A stretch of 64,000 nt of DNA, taken from contig CAVZMV010000001.1 of assembly GCA_963776465.1 (NCBI GenBank), positions 372,001 through 436,000 on the forward strand, given 5' to 3'. Of this stretch, positions 14,590-25,200 are shown in pieces. Under the pieces are notes generated by a model that saw nothing but the letters and a program-made list of their open reading frames with translations, had not been told where the DNA came from and ran no database searches. The stretch's first letter is position 1. Each line of letters starts with the position of its first letter. A program made the position numbers and the translations under genes. The DNA is from DASRHK01 sp963776465 (GTDB taxonomy: Bacteria; Pseudomonadota; Gammaproteobacteria; Nevskiales; Nevskiaceae).

Positions 14590-17500
14590 CGCAGCCTGCG
14601 ACGCACCAGCGCCGCCCCGAACATCGGCGCCAGCAGCAGCCACGTCAGCGAGCCGCCGTCGTCCTCGGGCACCCGCGCCGGCGCGACCTTGCTGCCGATG
14701 AAGCCGGGGCGCGGGTCGTTGTCGCCGGGCCCGTTGTCCTGGATCTTCACGGTGATGACGTTGCCGTCGATCCTGGCCTGGCCCGGATCCGGCGTGGCGT
14801 CCTGCGGATAGCGGTAGCAGCTGTTCTCCACGCAATCGATCCAGTCGGAGATGTTGGTGTCGTCCGGCACCTCGATGGTGAGCGTCGTCACCGCGTTGTT
14901 CGGCACGCCGCTGATGACGAAGGCGAAGAATCCGAGCGGATACTCCAGGCCCGCGGGCGGGTTGGCCGGCGCGTCGACGACGCTGATCGCCGAGAAGGTG
15001 CCGCGGTCGGTGGTGAACGTCACCTCCTTGCCAGCGGCCGCGCTGTCGAGCGTCACGTGGCTGCCGCCGACGCCACCGCCGCCGTCGTTGTCGACGATGG
15101 TGATGATCTGCGTCGACTGCGTCCCGAGCGTCGCGCCGGTCGGCGTGCCGAGCGTGACGACGATGGTCTCGCCGCTCTCCGGCGCGCCGTCGTCGACGAC
15201 GTTGATGGTCACGGTCCCCGACGTCTCCCCCGCCGCGATGACCAGCGGGCTCGTGGTCGAGGTCGTGTAATCCGTGCCCGAGGTGGCGGTGCCGCCGACC
15301 GAGAACGGGATCGAGACCTCGTGATCGGTCTCGGACGACAGCTGCACGGTGACCGTCACCGTGCCGTCGCTTTCGGCGGCCTCCGACGTCGCCTCGGCAA
15401 CCTGCACCGTCGGCGTCGCGCCCGCGGTGTCGTCGTCGGTGATGGTCAGCGTGTTGGTGACGTTGGCGCCGAGCGTCGCGTTCGTCGCCTGGGTAAGCGT
15501 GAGGATCACGGTCTCGTCGGACTCGTCTTCGGCGTCGTCGACCGGCGTGACGACGATGCTGGCGTGCAACTGGCCCTGCGGGATGGTGATCGTGTGCGAG
15601 GCCGGCGTCAGCGTGTAGTCCCCGGCCGCGGCGGTACCAGCGACGGTGAAGGTGACGGTGACGTCCTCGGAGCTGATTGCCGACAGGTCGAGCGCGATGT
15701 CGATCGCGCCGGCACCCTCGTCGCGGCTTTCAGCCGATTGGTGGAACTGCACGGTCGGCACGGTCGGGCCGTCGTCGTCGGTGATGGTGAGCGTGTGCGT
15801 CGCCGCCGGGCCCAGCGTGGCGTTGGCGCTGGGCGAGCTCAGCTGCAGCACCACGGTCTCCGCCGGCTCGGCGGTGGTGTCGTTGACGATGGTGACGACG
15901 ATGTCGGCGCTGGTCTCACCGGCGGGGATCGTCACCGGGCTGGACTGCAGCGTGTAGTCGCCCGGCGTGGACGCGGTGCTCGCGCCGGTCGCTGCGAACG
16001 CGACCGTCACGTCCTGCGCGGCCTGGTGCGACAGCGTCACAACAACATGCCGGTTGCCGGCGGACTCGGCCACCGACGAAGTCGCCTGCGAGAACTGCAC
16101 GACCGGCAGGCCGGTAGGCACGCCGACGGTGGTGTTCTCCACCTCGGAATCGTTCGCCGAGTGCGAGTCGAGCTGGTACTCGGTCACGGTGCCGGTGGTC
16201 TGCGCGGAATCGCCGGTCGCCGGCGCGTGCAGCGTGATCGTCACCGGCGAGGACTGGCCCGGCAGCAGCAGGTCCTGGTAGCTGCAGTGCTCCTGCGGCG
16301 CCGAGAACGTGCAGGTCCATTGCGTGCCGGTGCCCTGCACCTCGGTGGCTCCGGCCGGCAGCACTGCCGTCAGGTCGACGTTGTGCGAGGAGCCGATCAT
16401 CTGGTTGATGCGCGCGATGCCCGGCGAGGCGCCGGCGATCGGCGTCACGGCCGCATGGTTGTTGCTGACCGTGTAGGTGTAGGTCAGGACGCCGCTGCCC
16501 GGGACGGGATCGGGGGAATCGGTGATCGCCAGCGAGAGGTCCACGTCCTCGGGGCCGACGAAGCGCCGTCCCAGGATCTCGGCGCCGTCGCCGGTGTCGC
16601 CGCTCTGCCAGACGACGGTGAAGTCGCCGTCGGCGTCGAGCGCGACCGCGGGCGCCAGCTGGTGCGGCCGGGGCCGCGGCACGGCATTGACGCGCACGGC
16701 CGTGCCGCGCGCGACGAAGTTGGGGTCGTAGCGGCGGAAGAAGACGTCGGAGGGCTCGCTCTGCGCCTGTCCCTGCTGACGCGTGTCGTAGGTGATGACC
16801 GACTCGCCGGTGGCGCTCATCGACACGTCGCCGAGCGACACGCCGGTGATGTTGTCGGCGGCAACTTCGAACTCGTCGGTCAGCGCCGTGCCGGCGGCGC
16901 TGAAGCCGCGGGCGTGGATGTGCGTGGGATTGGTCGACCAGGCCAGCAGGAACCTGCCGGCGCCGTCCATGGCAGCCTTGACGTCGCCGACGTTGATGCC
17001 GTCCTGCTGGCTGGCGACGAACGCCGGCCCAACCGGATCGCCGTTGGCGTCGTAGATGCGGGCCTTGACCACCGACAGCGAATTGTTGGTGACGACGTAG
17101 GCGACGACGAAGCGGCCGTCCGGCGCCATCGCGATGACCGGCGGCTGGTTCAGCGTGGTTTCGGCGGTGACGACGATGTCGGCGCCGACCTGCTGGCCGA
17201 TGGTGCCGTAACGGCGCACGACGATGGAGCGCTGCAGGCCGGTGCCGCGGAAGTAGACGAGCGCGAAGCGGCCGTCGGCGTCCATGGCGACGCTGGGCTG
17301 CTGGGTGGAGCCCGTGGCATCGACCGCGAAGGCGGCGCCGGTGGCGTTGCCGTCTTCGCCGAAGACGCGGGCGCGCAGACCGTCCTGGTCATTGAAGGCG
17401 ACGACGAAGCCGCCGCCGGCGTTCATCGCCGTGTCGGGATCGAAGCCGTTGGCGATCGGCGCTTCGTCGGTGAAGCCCACGCCCAGCGCCGAGAAGCGCC

Positions 17501-17732
17501 GCAGCCGGATCTGGCTGACTGCCGGACTGTCTGGGACCAGCTGCCAGGCGACGATCGTGCCGCCGCTGGCGTTGCTCGCGATCGACGGCGCGCGCTGGAC
17601 GTTGCCGGCCGGCGCAGTGTTGACCTTGAACTGAGGACCGAACGGCTGACCGGCCGTCGGCGAGGCCGCTGACAACGCCGGCAAAAGGCCCGCCAGCAGT
17701 GCAGCAAAGCCGGTGATTTTCCATCCACGCAT
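14574..17732 (-). CDS. large secreted surface protein: Calx-beta repeats and choice-of-anchor-U-like C-terminus
   Basis: A signal peptide (MRGWKITGFAALLAGLLPALSAAS) precedes about 400 residues of repeated ADGRF-type strands (beta-propeller-like), a DUF11-like segment, and three Calx-beta domains (about 560-900) that each end in ITDDD or IVDND calcium-binding motifs. A domain with LEYPLGFFAFVISGVPN resembles choice-of-anchor U. The end, GGSLTWLLLAPMFGAALVRRRLR, is a hydrophobic stretch plus Arg cluster like a C-terminal sorting signal. ATG 17732 has a GGAGAG ribosome site. It probably acts on the cell surface in adhesion. Confidence 0.8.
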   Translation of the reverse strand: MRGWKITGFAALLAGLLPALSAASPTAGQPFGPQFKVNTAPAGNVQRAPSIASNASGGTIVAWQLVPDSPAVSQIRLRRFSALGVGFTDEAPIANGFDPDTAMNAGGGFVVAFNDQDGLRARVFGEDGNATGAAFAVDATGSTQQPSVAMDADGRFALVYFRGTGLQRSIVVRRYGTIGQQVGADIVVTAETTLNQPPVIAMAPDGRFVVAYVVTNNSLSVVKARIYDANGDPVGPAFVASQQDGINVGDVKAAMDGAGRFLLAWSTNPTHIHARGFSAAGTALTDEFEVAADNITGVSLGDVSMSATGESVITYDTRQQGQAQSEPSDVFFRRYDPNFVARGTAVRVNAVPRPRPHQLAPAVALDADGDFTVVWQSGDTGDGAEILGRRFVGPEDVDLSLAITDSPDPVPGSGVLTYTYTVSNNHAAVTPIAGASPGIARINQMIGSSHNVDLTAVLPAGATEVQGTGTQWTCTFSAPQEHCSYQDLLLPGQSSPVTITLHAPATGDSAQTTGTVTEYQLDSHSANDSEVENTTVGVPTGLPVVQFSQATSSVAESAGNRHVVVTLSHQAAQDVTVAFAATGASTASTPGDYTLQSSPVTIPAGETSADIVVTIVNDTTAEPAETVVLQLSSPSANATLGPAATHTLTITDDDGPTVPTVQFHQSAESRDEGAGAIDIALDLSAISSEDVTVTFTVAGTAAAGDYTLTPASHTITIPQGQLHASIVVTPVDDAEDESDETVILTLTQATNATLGANVTNTLTITDDDTAGATPTVQVAEATSEAAESDGTVTVTVQLSSETDHEVSIPFSVGGTATSGTDYTTSTTSPLVIAAGETSGTVTINVVDDGAPESGETIVVTLGTPTGATLGTQSTQIITIVDNDGGGGVGGSHVTLDSAAAGKEVTFTTDRGTFSAISVVDAPANPPAGLEYPLGFFAFVISGVPNNAVTTLTIEVPDDTNISDWIDCVENSCYRYPQDATPDPGQARIDGNVITVKIQDNGPGDNDPRPGFIGSKVAPARVPEDDGGSLTWLLLAPMFGAALVRRRLRVGAA

Positions 17733-17841
17733 GATCGTCTCTCCCCAATCCAGCCAGTAGCTTGTCGTAGTAACCGCTGATGCAGCGTGCAGATTAATGC
17801 CCCGCGGGCCCCTTGGCCACCCGCAGACCACCCTCAAGCCG

Positions 17842-17871
17842 TTTCAACGCACCCCGGTTTGGCCGTAGAAT
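17842..17871 (+). promoter_or_regulatory. likely fdxA promoter
   Basis: TTTCAA (17842-17847) and TAGAAT (17866-17871) are separated by 18 bp, a reasonable sigma-70 match, and lie 38 bp before the fdxA ATG. The region is the short gap between two divergent genes. Confidence 0.5.
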
Positions 17872-17909
17872 TCGCCGCTCCGCTGCGCCCGCATCCTTCG
17901 AGGAACCCC

Positions 17910-18233
17910 ATGACGTTCGTCGTCACCGAGAACTGCATCAAGTGCAAGTACACCGATTGCGTGGAGGTGTGCCCCGTGGACTGCTTCCACGAGGGCCCGA
18001 ACTTCCTGACGATCGACCCCGAGGAATGCATCGACTGCACGCTGTGCGAGCCCGAGTGCCCGGTGGACGCGATCGTGGCCGAGGACGACCTGCCCGCGGA
18101 CCAGGCGCACATGAAGGACCTGAACAAGGAGCTGGCCAAGCTCTGGCCGGTAATCACCGAGAAGAAGGACGCGCCGGCCGACGCCAAGGAATGGGAAGGC
18201 AAGCCGGACAAGCTGAAGCTGCTGGAGCGGTAG
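17910..18233 (+). CDS. fdxA: ferredoxin FdxA (7Fe type, 3Fe-4S plus 4Fe-4S)
   Basis: The 107-residue sequence has CIKCKYTDCVEVCPVDCF (first cluster, with the extra cysteine of the 7Fe type) and CIDCTLCEPECPVDAI (second 4Fe-4S cluster), and the C-terminal extension WPVITEKKDAP found in FdxA of Proteobacteria. It carries electrons in the cytosol. ATG 17910 follows a GAGGAA ribosome site. It converges on dsbC with a 4-bp gap. Confidence 0.93.
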   Translation: MTFVVTENCIKCKYTDCVEVCPVDCFHEGPNFLTIDPEECIDCTLCEPECPVDAIVAEDDLPADQAHMKDLNKELAKLWPVITEKKDAPADAKEWEGKPDKLKLLER

Positions 18234-18237
18234 AAGC

Positions 18238-19113
18238 CTACGGCGCGACGTCCGCCGGATCTATGTCGCCGTCCTGCGCAACCGTCGCGTTGGGCGTGTT
18301 GAGCATGCTGGCCAGCTGCGTCGGCGGCACGTAACCCGGGAACAGGTCGCCGTTGGGCAGCACCATCGCCGGCGTTCCGCGGACCCCGAGCTCCACGCCG
18401 AGCTGGTACTCCTTCATGACCGGATTGGCGCAGCTGGCGCCTCCGGAAAGCTTCTCGCCCCGCTTGGCCCGCGTCAGCGCGTCCTTGCGATCGGCAGAGC
18501 ACCAGACTTCCTGCGCCTTGGTGAACGACGGCGTGTTCGGGCCAGTGCGCGGGAAGAACACGTAGCGCATGGCGATGCCTTGCGCGTTGTAGCCGGCGAT
18601 CTCGCTGTGCAGCTTGCGGCAGTAGCCGCAGTCGATGTCGGTGAAGACCGTGACCGTGTGCTTGGTCTGGATCGGCGGCTTGGGCGCGAACTCGATGTAC
18701 TCCTTGCCCAGCGAGGCGATCGAGGCGATCCGGTCGGAGCGCCGATGGTTCTCGGTGATCTCCTCGCCCTTCTCGATGTCGACCAGGTCGCCCTGGATCA
18801 GGTAGCGGCCGTCACCGGTGACGTAGCCGAACAGGTGGCCACGCTGGATCTCGTAAACGCCGGGGATCGGGCTCGGGTTGATGTGGTCGCGCTCGATCTC
18901 GGGCAGCTTCTTGGTCAGCCGGTCGCGCAGCGCCTCGAGCTCTTTTGGATTGGCTGCAGCCGGCGTCGCAGCAGGTGCCGCCTTGGCCAGCACCACCGGT
19001 TCGGTGGAAGCCTGTGCCTTTTCGTCCGACTTGCCCGCGCCGACCGCGATCGCAACCCAGCCGCCAATGGCGCCCAGCGTGAAAACAAGGGCGAGAGATA
19101 GCCAGCGCGTCAT
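18238..19113 (-). CDS. dsbC: disulfide isomerase DsbC family protein
   Basis: A signal/anchor segment (LALVFTLGAIGGWVAIAVGA) precedes a DsbC/G-like dimerisation region (…SPIPGVYEIQRGHLFGYVTGDGRYLIQGDLVDIE) and a thioredoxin domain with active site CGYC in FTDIDCGYCRKLHSE. The GTPAMVLPNG cis-proline loop is present. It isomerises wrong disulfides in the periplasm. The gene directly follows xerD on the same strand, the classic gammaproteobacterial order, with a GTAGGAG repeat between them. The ATG at 19113 gives a signal sequence. Confidence 0.9.
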   Translation of the reverse strand: MTRWLSLALVFTLGAIGGWVAIAVGAGKSDEKAQASTEPVVLAKAAPAATPAAANPKELEALRDRLTKKLPEIERDHINPSPIPGVYEIQRGHLFGYVTGDGRYLIQGDLVDIEKGEEITENHRRSDRIASIASLGKEYIEFAPKPPIQTKHTVTVFTDIDCGYCRKLHSEIAGYNAQGIAMRYVFFPRTGPNTPSFTKAQEVWCSADRKDALTRAKRGEKLSGGASCANPVMKEYQLGVELGVRGTPAMVLPNGDLFPGYVPPTQLASMLNTPNATVAQDGDIDPADVAP

Positions 19114-19176
19114 CGGAGGGCACATCCAAACGGGGAGGGACGCCAGTATGACAAAACAGCCAGTCCTTGGTTCGAC

Positions 19177-19227
19177 TGTAGGAGGGGCTGTTAGCCCCGA
19201 CAGTCGGGGCCAACGGCCCCTCCTACA
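19177..19227. repeat. GTAGGAG palindromic repeat, copy 2
   Basis: TGTAGGAGGGGCTGTTAGCCCC…GGGGCCAACGGCCCCTCCTACA: the outer GTAGGAGGGG/CCCCTCCTAC arms and two internal hairpins match copy 1. It fills the gap between xerD and dsbC and could act as a terminator or mRNA-stabilising hairpin. Confidence 0.8.
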
Positions 19228-19238
19228 AAAGCAAGCCG

Positions 19239-20168
<930 letters not shown>

Positions 20169-20173
20169 GCACC

Positions 20174-20179
20174 TATAAT
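20174..20179 (+). promoter_or_regulatory. -10 box of the plsC-zapE transcript
   Basis: A perfect TATAAT at 20174-20179 lies 25 bp before the plsC ATG, between divergent xerD and plsC. The -35 region is poor. Confidence 0.55.
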
Positions 20180-20204
20180 AGCGACCCGCAGCAGCCGCCC
20201 TCCG

Positions 20205-20936
20205 ATGCGCCAACTCGCCCGTCTCGTCTACGGTGTCTACGCCCTCTGCGCGTGGCTCGTGCTGATGTTCCTGGTGTTCTGCCCGCTGATCATCCTGCTG
20301 CCGACGCTTTCGATGCGCCGGGGCATCGGCCGCGCCGGCGTGAAGATCGCCATGGCGGCGATCGGCCTGCCGCTGCGCGTGCGCGGCCTGGAGAACCTTC
20401 CCGAGGGGCCGTGCATCGTCGTTGCCAATCACGCGAGCTATCTCGACGGGCTGGTGCTGACCGCCGCCCTGCCCGCGCGTTTCAACTTCGTCGTGCAGGA
20501 AGGCGCGGCGCACTGGCCCTACGTCGGCCTGGTGATCCGGCGCATGGAGGTGATCTTCGTCAATCGCACGTCGGCGCGCGAAGGCGCGCGGCATACGCGC
20601 GAGCTGATCCGGCGGCTGCAGCGTGACGAGTCGCTGACGGTGTTTCCGGAAGGCACGTTCCGCAAGGAGCCGGGATTGATGGAGTTCCGCAACGGCGCCT
20701 TCCTCATCGCCGTGCACGCCGGCGTGCCAGTAGTGCCCGCGGCGATCCGCGGCACGCGCCAGCTGTTCGGCGACGGCCAGATCCTGCCGGCGTTCAGTCC
20801 GGTGACCATCGAGATCGGTAGGCCGCTCGTATCGGCAGCGGGCACCGATCGCGCCGCCGTCATCGCGCTGCGTGACCAGGCGCGCGCCGCGGTGCTGGCG
20901 ATCTGCGGCGAGCCCGACGGCCATGCGGGTGCGTGA
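20205..20936 (+). CDS. plsC: 1-acyl-sn-glycerol-3-phosphate acyltransferase
   Basis: One N-terminal membrane helix (LVLMFLVFCPLIILL) anchors a PlsC domain with NHASYLD (NHx4D catalytic motif, about residue 80), FVNRTSAREG, FPEGTFRKEPG and VPVVPAAIRGT. It acylates lysophosphatidate to phosphatidate on the cytosolic face. Length (243 aa) is normal. It is followed by zapE with 4 bp between them, suggesting co-transcription. A PlsC-type paralogue with another acyl acceptor is possible. Confidence 0.85.
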   Translation: MRQLARLVYGVYALCAWLVLMFLVFCPLIILLPTLSMRRGIGRAGVKIAMAAIGLPLRVRGLENLPEGPCIVVANHASYLDGLVLTAALPARFNFVVQEGAAHWPYVGLVIRRMEVIFVNRTSAREGARHTRELIRRLQRDESLTVFPEGTFRKEPGLMEFRNGAFLIAVHAGVPVVPAAIRGTRQLFGDGQILPAFSPVTIEIGRPLVSAAGTDRAAVIALRDQARAAVLAICGEPDGHAGA

Positions 20937-20940
20937 CGTC

Positions 20941-22017
20941 ATGAGCCCGCGCAGCCGCTACGAGCGCGACCTGCAGCGCGAGGGGTTCGTCGCCGATCCG
21001 GCGCAGAGCCGCGCCGTCGACGAGCTGCAGCGCGTGCACGACGAGCTGCTCGCCAACCGGCCGCGCAAGCGGCTGGTGAGTGGGCGCCTGCAGTGGCCGC
21101 CGGTGAAGGGGCTGTACCTGTGGGGCAGCGTCGGCCGCGGCAAGACTTACCTGATGGACGCGTTCTTCGAGTCCCTGCCCTTCACGCGCAAGCTGCGCCT
21201 GCACTTCCACCGCTTCATGCTCGACGTGCACGAGCGCCGGCTGCAGCACCAGCACGAGACCGATCCGCTCCTGCGCATCGCCGACGACCTGGCGCAGAAG
21301 CTGCGCGTGCTGTGCTTCGACGAGTTCTTCGTCTCGGACATCGCCGACGCGATGATCCTGGGCCGGCTGATGGAGGCGCTGTTCGCGCGCGGCGTGACGC
21401 TGGTCGCGACCTCGAACGTGGAGCCCGACCAGCTCTATCGCGACGGCCTGCAGCGCGAGCGCTTCCTGCCGGCGATCGCGGCGATCAAGAAGCACGCGAC
21501 GGTGGTGCGCCTCGACGGCCCGGTCGATTACCGGCTGCGCGCGCTGACGCACGCCGAGATTTATCACCATCCCAGCGACGCGGCGGCGGAGTCCAACCTC
21601 GAGCGCTGGTTCACCGAGCTCGCGCCCGACGCCGGCGATACGGACAAGGACATGGACCTGAACGGCCGCCCCGTGCGCGCGCGGCGGTCGGCCGACGGCG
21701 TGGCGTGGTTCGACTTCTCCGCGCTGTGCGAAGGGCCGCGCAGCGCCGCCGACTACGTCGAGCTGGCGCGCACGCATCACAGCATCATCGTCTCGCGCGT
21801 GCCGCAGCTCTCGGTCGAGCACGAGGACGCGGCGCGGCGCTTCATCAACCTGGTCGACGAGTTCTACGATCGCGGCGTGAACCTGATCCTCGCCGGCGCG
21901 GTGCCGCTGGAGCAGCTCTACACCGGCGAGAAGCTGGCGTTCGAGTTCAAGCGGACGTTATCGCGGCTGGTCGAGATGCAGTCGCAGGAGTACCTGGCGC
22001 GGCCGCATTTGTCGTGA
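20941..22017 (+). CDS. zapE: cell division ATPase ZapE (AFG1-like)
   Basis: This 358-residue AAA ATPase has GLYLWGSVGRGKTYLMD (Walker A), LCFDEFFVSDIADAM (Walker B with DEF) and SNVEPDQLY (sensor/ZapE signature), followed by the Afg1 C-terminal part. ZapE binds FtsZ and acts at the constricting Z-ring. ATG 20941 (MSPRSRYERD) matches known starts better than the upstream 20923 ATG. The 3' end is followed by a structured repeat region. Confidence 0.9.
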   Translation: MSPRSRYERDLQREGFVADPAQSRAVDELQRVHDELLANRPRKRLVSGRLQWPPVKGLYLWGSVGRGKTYLMDAFFESLPFTRKLRLHFHRFMLDVHERRLQHQHETDPLLRIADDLAQKLRVLCFDEFFVSDIADAMILGRLMEALFARGVTLVATSNVEPDQLYRDGLQRERFLPAIAAIKKHATVVRLDGPVDYRLRALTHAEIYHHPSDAAAESNLERWFTELAPDAGDTDKDMDLNGRPVRARRSADGVAWFDFSALCEGPRSAADYVELARTHHSIIVSRVPQLSVEHEDAARRFINLVDEFYDRGVNLILAGAVPLEQLYTGEKLAFEFKRTLSRLVEMQSQEYLARPHLS

Positions 22018-22044
22018 TGCGTGCTCAACCGGCGGCGCGCGGCC

Positions 22045-22140
22045 GCCCGGATAAGTCCGCCGGGGGACGACTTAAAAGCTCCGTCAGCCTCGGGTGCGGC
22101 CGTCCCTGGCCGCACACGCCCCCGTCGAACCTATCCGGGC
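22045..22140 (+). repeat. structured repeat, type A copy 1
   Basis: The outer arms GCCCGGATAAGTCCG… and …CGAACCTATCCGGGC are inverted. Inside lie a small GCTCCGTCAGC hairpin and a strong one, GTGCGGCC-GTCCCT-GGCCGCAC (22094-22115). The second copy at 32044-32137 has the same plan. Both copies span 94 bp between CCCGGAT ends. The sequence is noncoding, between zapE and the convergent GH94 gene. Confidence 0.75.
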
Positions 22141-22171
22141 GTCCGCAGCCAGAGTGCGCGCAGATGCGGTT

Positions 22172-22267
22172 GGCCGGACAGGTTTGCGGGGGCGTCGGGC
22201 GCCAGGGATGGCGCACGTCGAGCCTACATGGATGTATTTACGGCGTCCCCCGCGAGCCTGTCCGGCC
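22172..22267 (-). repeat. structured repeat, type B, inverted relative to type A
   Basis: GGCCGGACAGG (22172-22182) and CCTGTCCGGCC (22257-22267) are perfect 11-bp inverted ends. On the minus strand the inner parts are TACATCCATGTA (palindrome) and GCGCC-ATCCCT-GGCGC. It shares the layout of type A: outer stem, GGGGGACG, two inner hairpins. It lies 31 bp from type A copy 1, facing it. Confidence 0.75.
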
Positions 22268-22290
22268 GACCGCCGCACACCCGTCACCAC

Positions 22291-25200
22291 TCACCGCTCG
22301 TACGTCTGGCCCCGATACGTCACGCGCTGCAGCTGGATCGCGCCGCGCGGGCGGAATGCGTCGGACGCGAGCTTGAACTCGCCGTTCTCCATCGACAGGC
22401 CGAGCAATCCGTATGCGGCCGACAGCATGCGCGCGGCCGCGCCGGTGTACCAGCTCCAGCCGCCCTTGCCCTCGTAGCCCGGGCCGTCGTAGACGTCGGC
22501 CGGCTGCTGATGCGGCGGCAGGCCGTACATGCCGAGTTGCTCCAGCGAGGTTTTGGACAGCGGCGAGATCTTCACCCAGATCTCGGCCGCGCGGGCGCGG
22601 CAGTGCCGCACCAGATCCTGGTCGTCGGCGGCACGGGCGAGCTCGGCGCAGCGCAGGAACGCGTCGACGATCCACGACACGCCGTGCGAGTACTGGCCGC
22701 CGTTCTCGCGCACGCCGGGCGGATAGTCCGCGACGCGCCCGGGATAAGGCCGCGTGTTCTCGTCGGAGGCCGACTTGTCCAGCAGAACGCGCGCGTCTTT
22801 CTCCAGCTCGCGCAGCGCCGCTTCGAGCACGGTCAGGCCGCGCTGCAGGTCGACCGCGCCCGACAGCACCGGCCAGGCTGCCATCAGCGCGCTGGGCGAG
22901 AGCATCTCCTCGCCCTCGTCGGTGAACGCGCGCACGTAGGCATCGCCGCGGCGCAGGCCGTCGAGCGCGGTGCGTAGTTTGGACGCCGCGTCGGCGTAGC
23001 GCTGCTGCGCCGTCGCCCCTTCGCGCTTCTCCGCCAGCGGTGCGAAGCCGAGCAGCACGTCGTGCAGGAAGAAGCCGAGCCAGCCGCTCTCGCCGCGGCC
23101 GGCGATGCCGGCAACGTCGAGGCCGTCGTTCCAGTCGCCGGAGCCGAGCAGCGGAATGCCGTGCGCGCCCAGGCGCGCGAGCGACCACTCGATGGCGCGC
23201 CGGCAGTGCTCGTAGACCGTGCCATCCTCGCGCGACGCGCGCGGCACGAACATGATGCCCTCCTGCCCGCGCGGCACGGCGCGACCTTCCAGGAACGGCG
23301 CACGGACATCGAGCACGGCCGCGTCCCCGGTTGCGCGCACGTACTGGATCACCAGGTACGGCAGCCACAGCTGCGGATCCGACGCCATCGTGCGCACGGC
23401 GATGCCGGTCCTGCCGTCCCACGACGGATGCCACCACTTGACCACGTCGCCGTCGACGAACTGCTGCGCGGCGTGCAGCAGGATCTGCTCGCGCACGAGC
23501 TCGGGCCGCGTGAACAGCAGCGGCAGCACGTCCTGGAGCTGGTCGCGGAACCCGAACGCGCCGCTGCGCTGGCTCGGCCCCGCGCGGCCCCAGAGGCGCG
23601 CGCACAGCAATTGATACGGCAACCAGTCGTTGACCAGCCGGTCGAACTCCGGCCGGTTGGTCTCGACGCGCATGATCGACAGCTGGTCGTCCCACCAGTG
23701 CTGCACCTGGATCAGCGCGCGCTGCGCCAGCGCCGGATCGCGGCAGGCCTCGACGATCTTCCGGGCCTGCGCCGCATCGGGTGCCTGGCCGAGGAGAAAC
23801 ACGACGCGAACGTCGCTGCCGGCGGCGATTTCCACGGTGCCGGCAAACGCGGCGATCACGCAGCCGTCGTCGGCCTGCTGCCCGTCGGCAGTGCCGATCG
23901 CAACAAAGTGAGGATTGGCCAAGTCGCGGCCGCTGCCGACGAAGCGCGCGCGCGAGGTCTCCTGCGCCTCGACGTCCAGGCTCGTGGCCGCGAACGCGCA
24001 GCCCTTGCGGAAATCGTTTGCGGGGTTGGAGAAGAACAGCACGTCGTCGTCGACGACGACTTGGATGCGGCCCCTTGTGTCGACCGGAACTTCGCCGAGC
24101 ACGATCTGCGCGTAGGGGACGACGCGCAGGCGTCGCGGCGCAGCGCCGTGGTTGCGGATGCGCAGGAGCTTGATCTCGACCGGCTTGTCGATCGGTACGA
24201 AGACGGTCTGCTCGAGCTCGAGATCCCCGCGCTTGCAGCGCAGCGTCGCGTAACCGCGGCCATAGGTCGCCGCGTGCTCGGCATCGGGGCGGCGATGCGG
24301 CGCCAAGCCCACGGTGTCGATCTCGCGTGTCGCCAGGTCGCAGACGTAGATCGCCTGCCCCGGCATCTGCGCCGCGACCGTATCGAGGTTGAACGGCGTC
24401 AGCGCGTTCTGCTGCGCATTGCCGGCGAAGGAGAACACCTCGCCTTCGTTGCTGACGATGGCGCCATGCCCGACGGGATTGGCCAGCAGGTGCGCCCACG
24501 GTCGCGGCGTCGCGGCGCTCAGGTGCAGCTCCGCGCCGTCGTCGGAGAACCGGAACGGCAGCGCCGTCACTTCCGGCACATGCAGGCGGCGCGTCTGCGA
24601 CACGGTCGCCGCAAGCGCTTCGGCGCTGACGCGCGACACGGCGACGTGCGCGGCGATGTCCTCCATCGCCTGGGGCATGCTGGTGGCGTAGCCGTCGATG
24701 AACTCGATCTCGACCGAGCCGCTCGCGGCAAGATCGACGTGCAGCTTCAGGCTCGCCGCCGGATCGAAGCTGTAGAGCCGGCCCTCGTCTTCGGGCGCGC
24801 GCATGTCGCGGCCGTCGAGCGCCTGCGGCGTGCGCGGCGTGCCCGCGCCGAGGAACCAGGAGCGGGAATCTTCGTAGGCGACGAGTTTTGACACGCCCCC
24901 TCCCTGGCCCTCCCCCGCATGCGGGGGAGGGATCAACTTCACGCAGTGATAACCGACCTCGCGCGACATGCGCTGCAGGCGGAACTGATTTTCATCATCG
25001 CGAAGCAGGCGATTGCGATAGACGATCGCATTCAGGGGGCGGATGAACCACGTGCCGACGTGGATCGCCGCGAACGGCGGCGAGCGCCGGTAGGCGTCGA
25101 CGCCGGAGAGCGCCAGCTCCTGGAAGCTTACGAGCTCGATGCGGCGCGGCGCGGATTGCAGGTTCTGCAGGCGGATGCGCCAGCGCTCCACCGGCTTGCC

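Noticed and set aside
15057..17672. An 871-codon + strand frame opposite the Calx-beta gene
   Set aside because: It is a high-GC shadow of the real gene, with an unnatural composition dominated by Arg, Gly, Ala and Val.
22238..24499. A second minus-strand frame inside the GH94 gene (753 codons)
   Set aside because: Its residues are Arg/Ala-rich without any motif, while the overlapping frame has GH94 motifs throughout.
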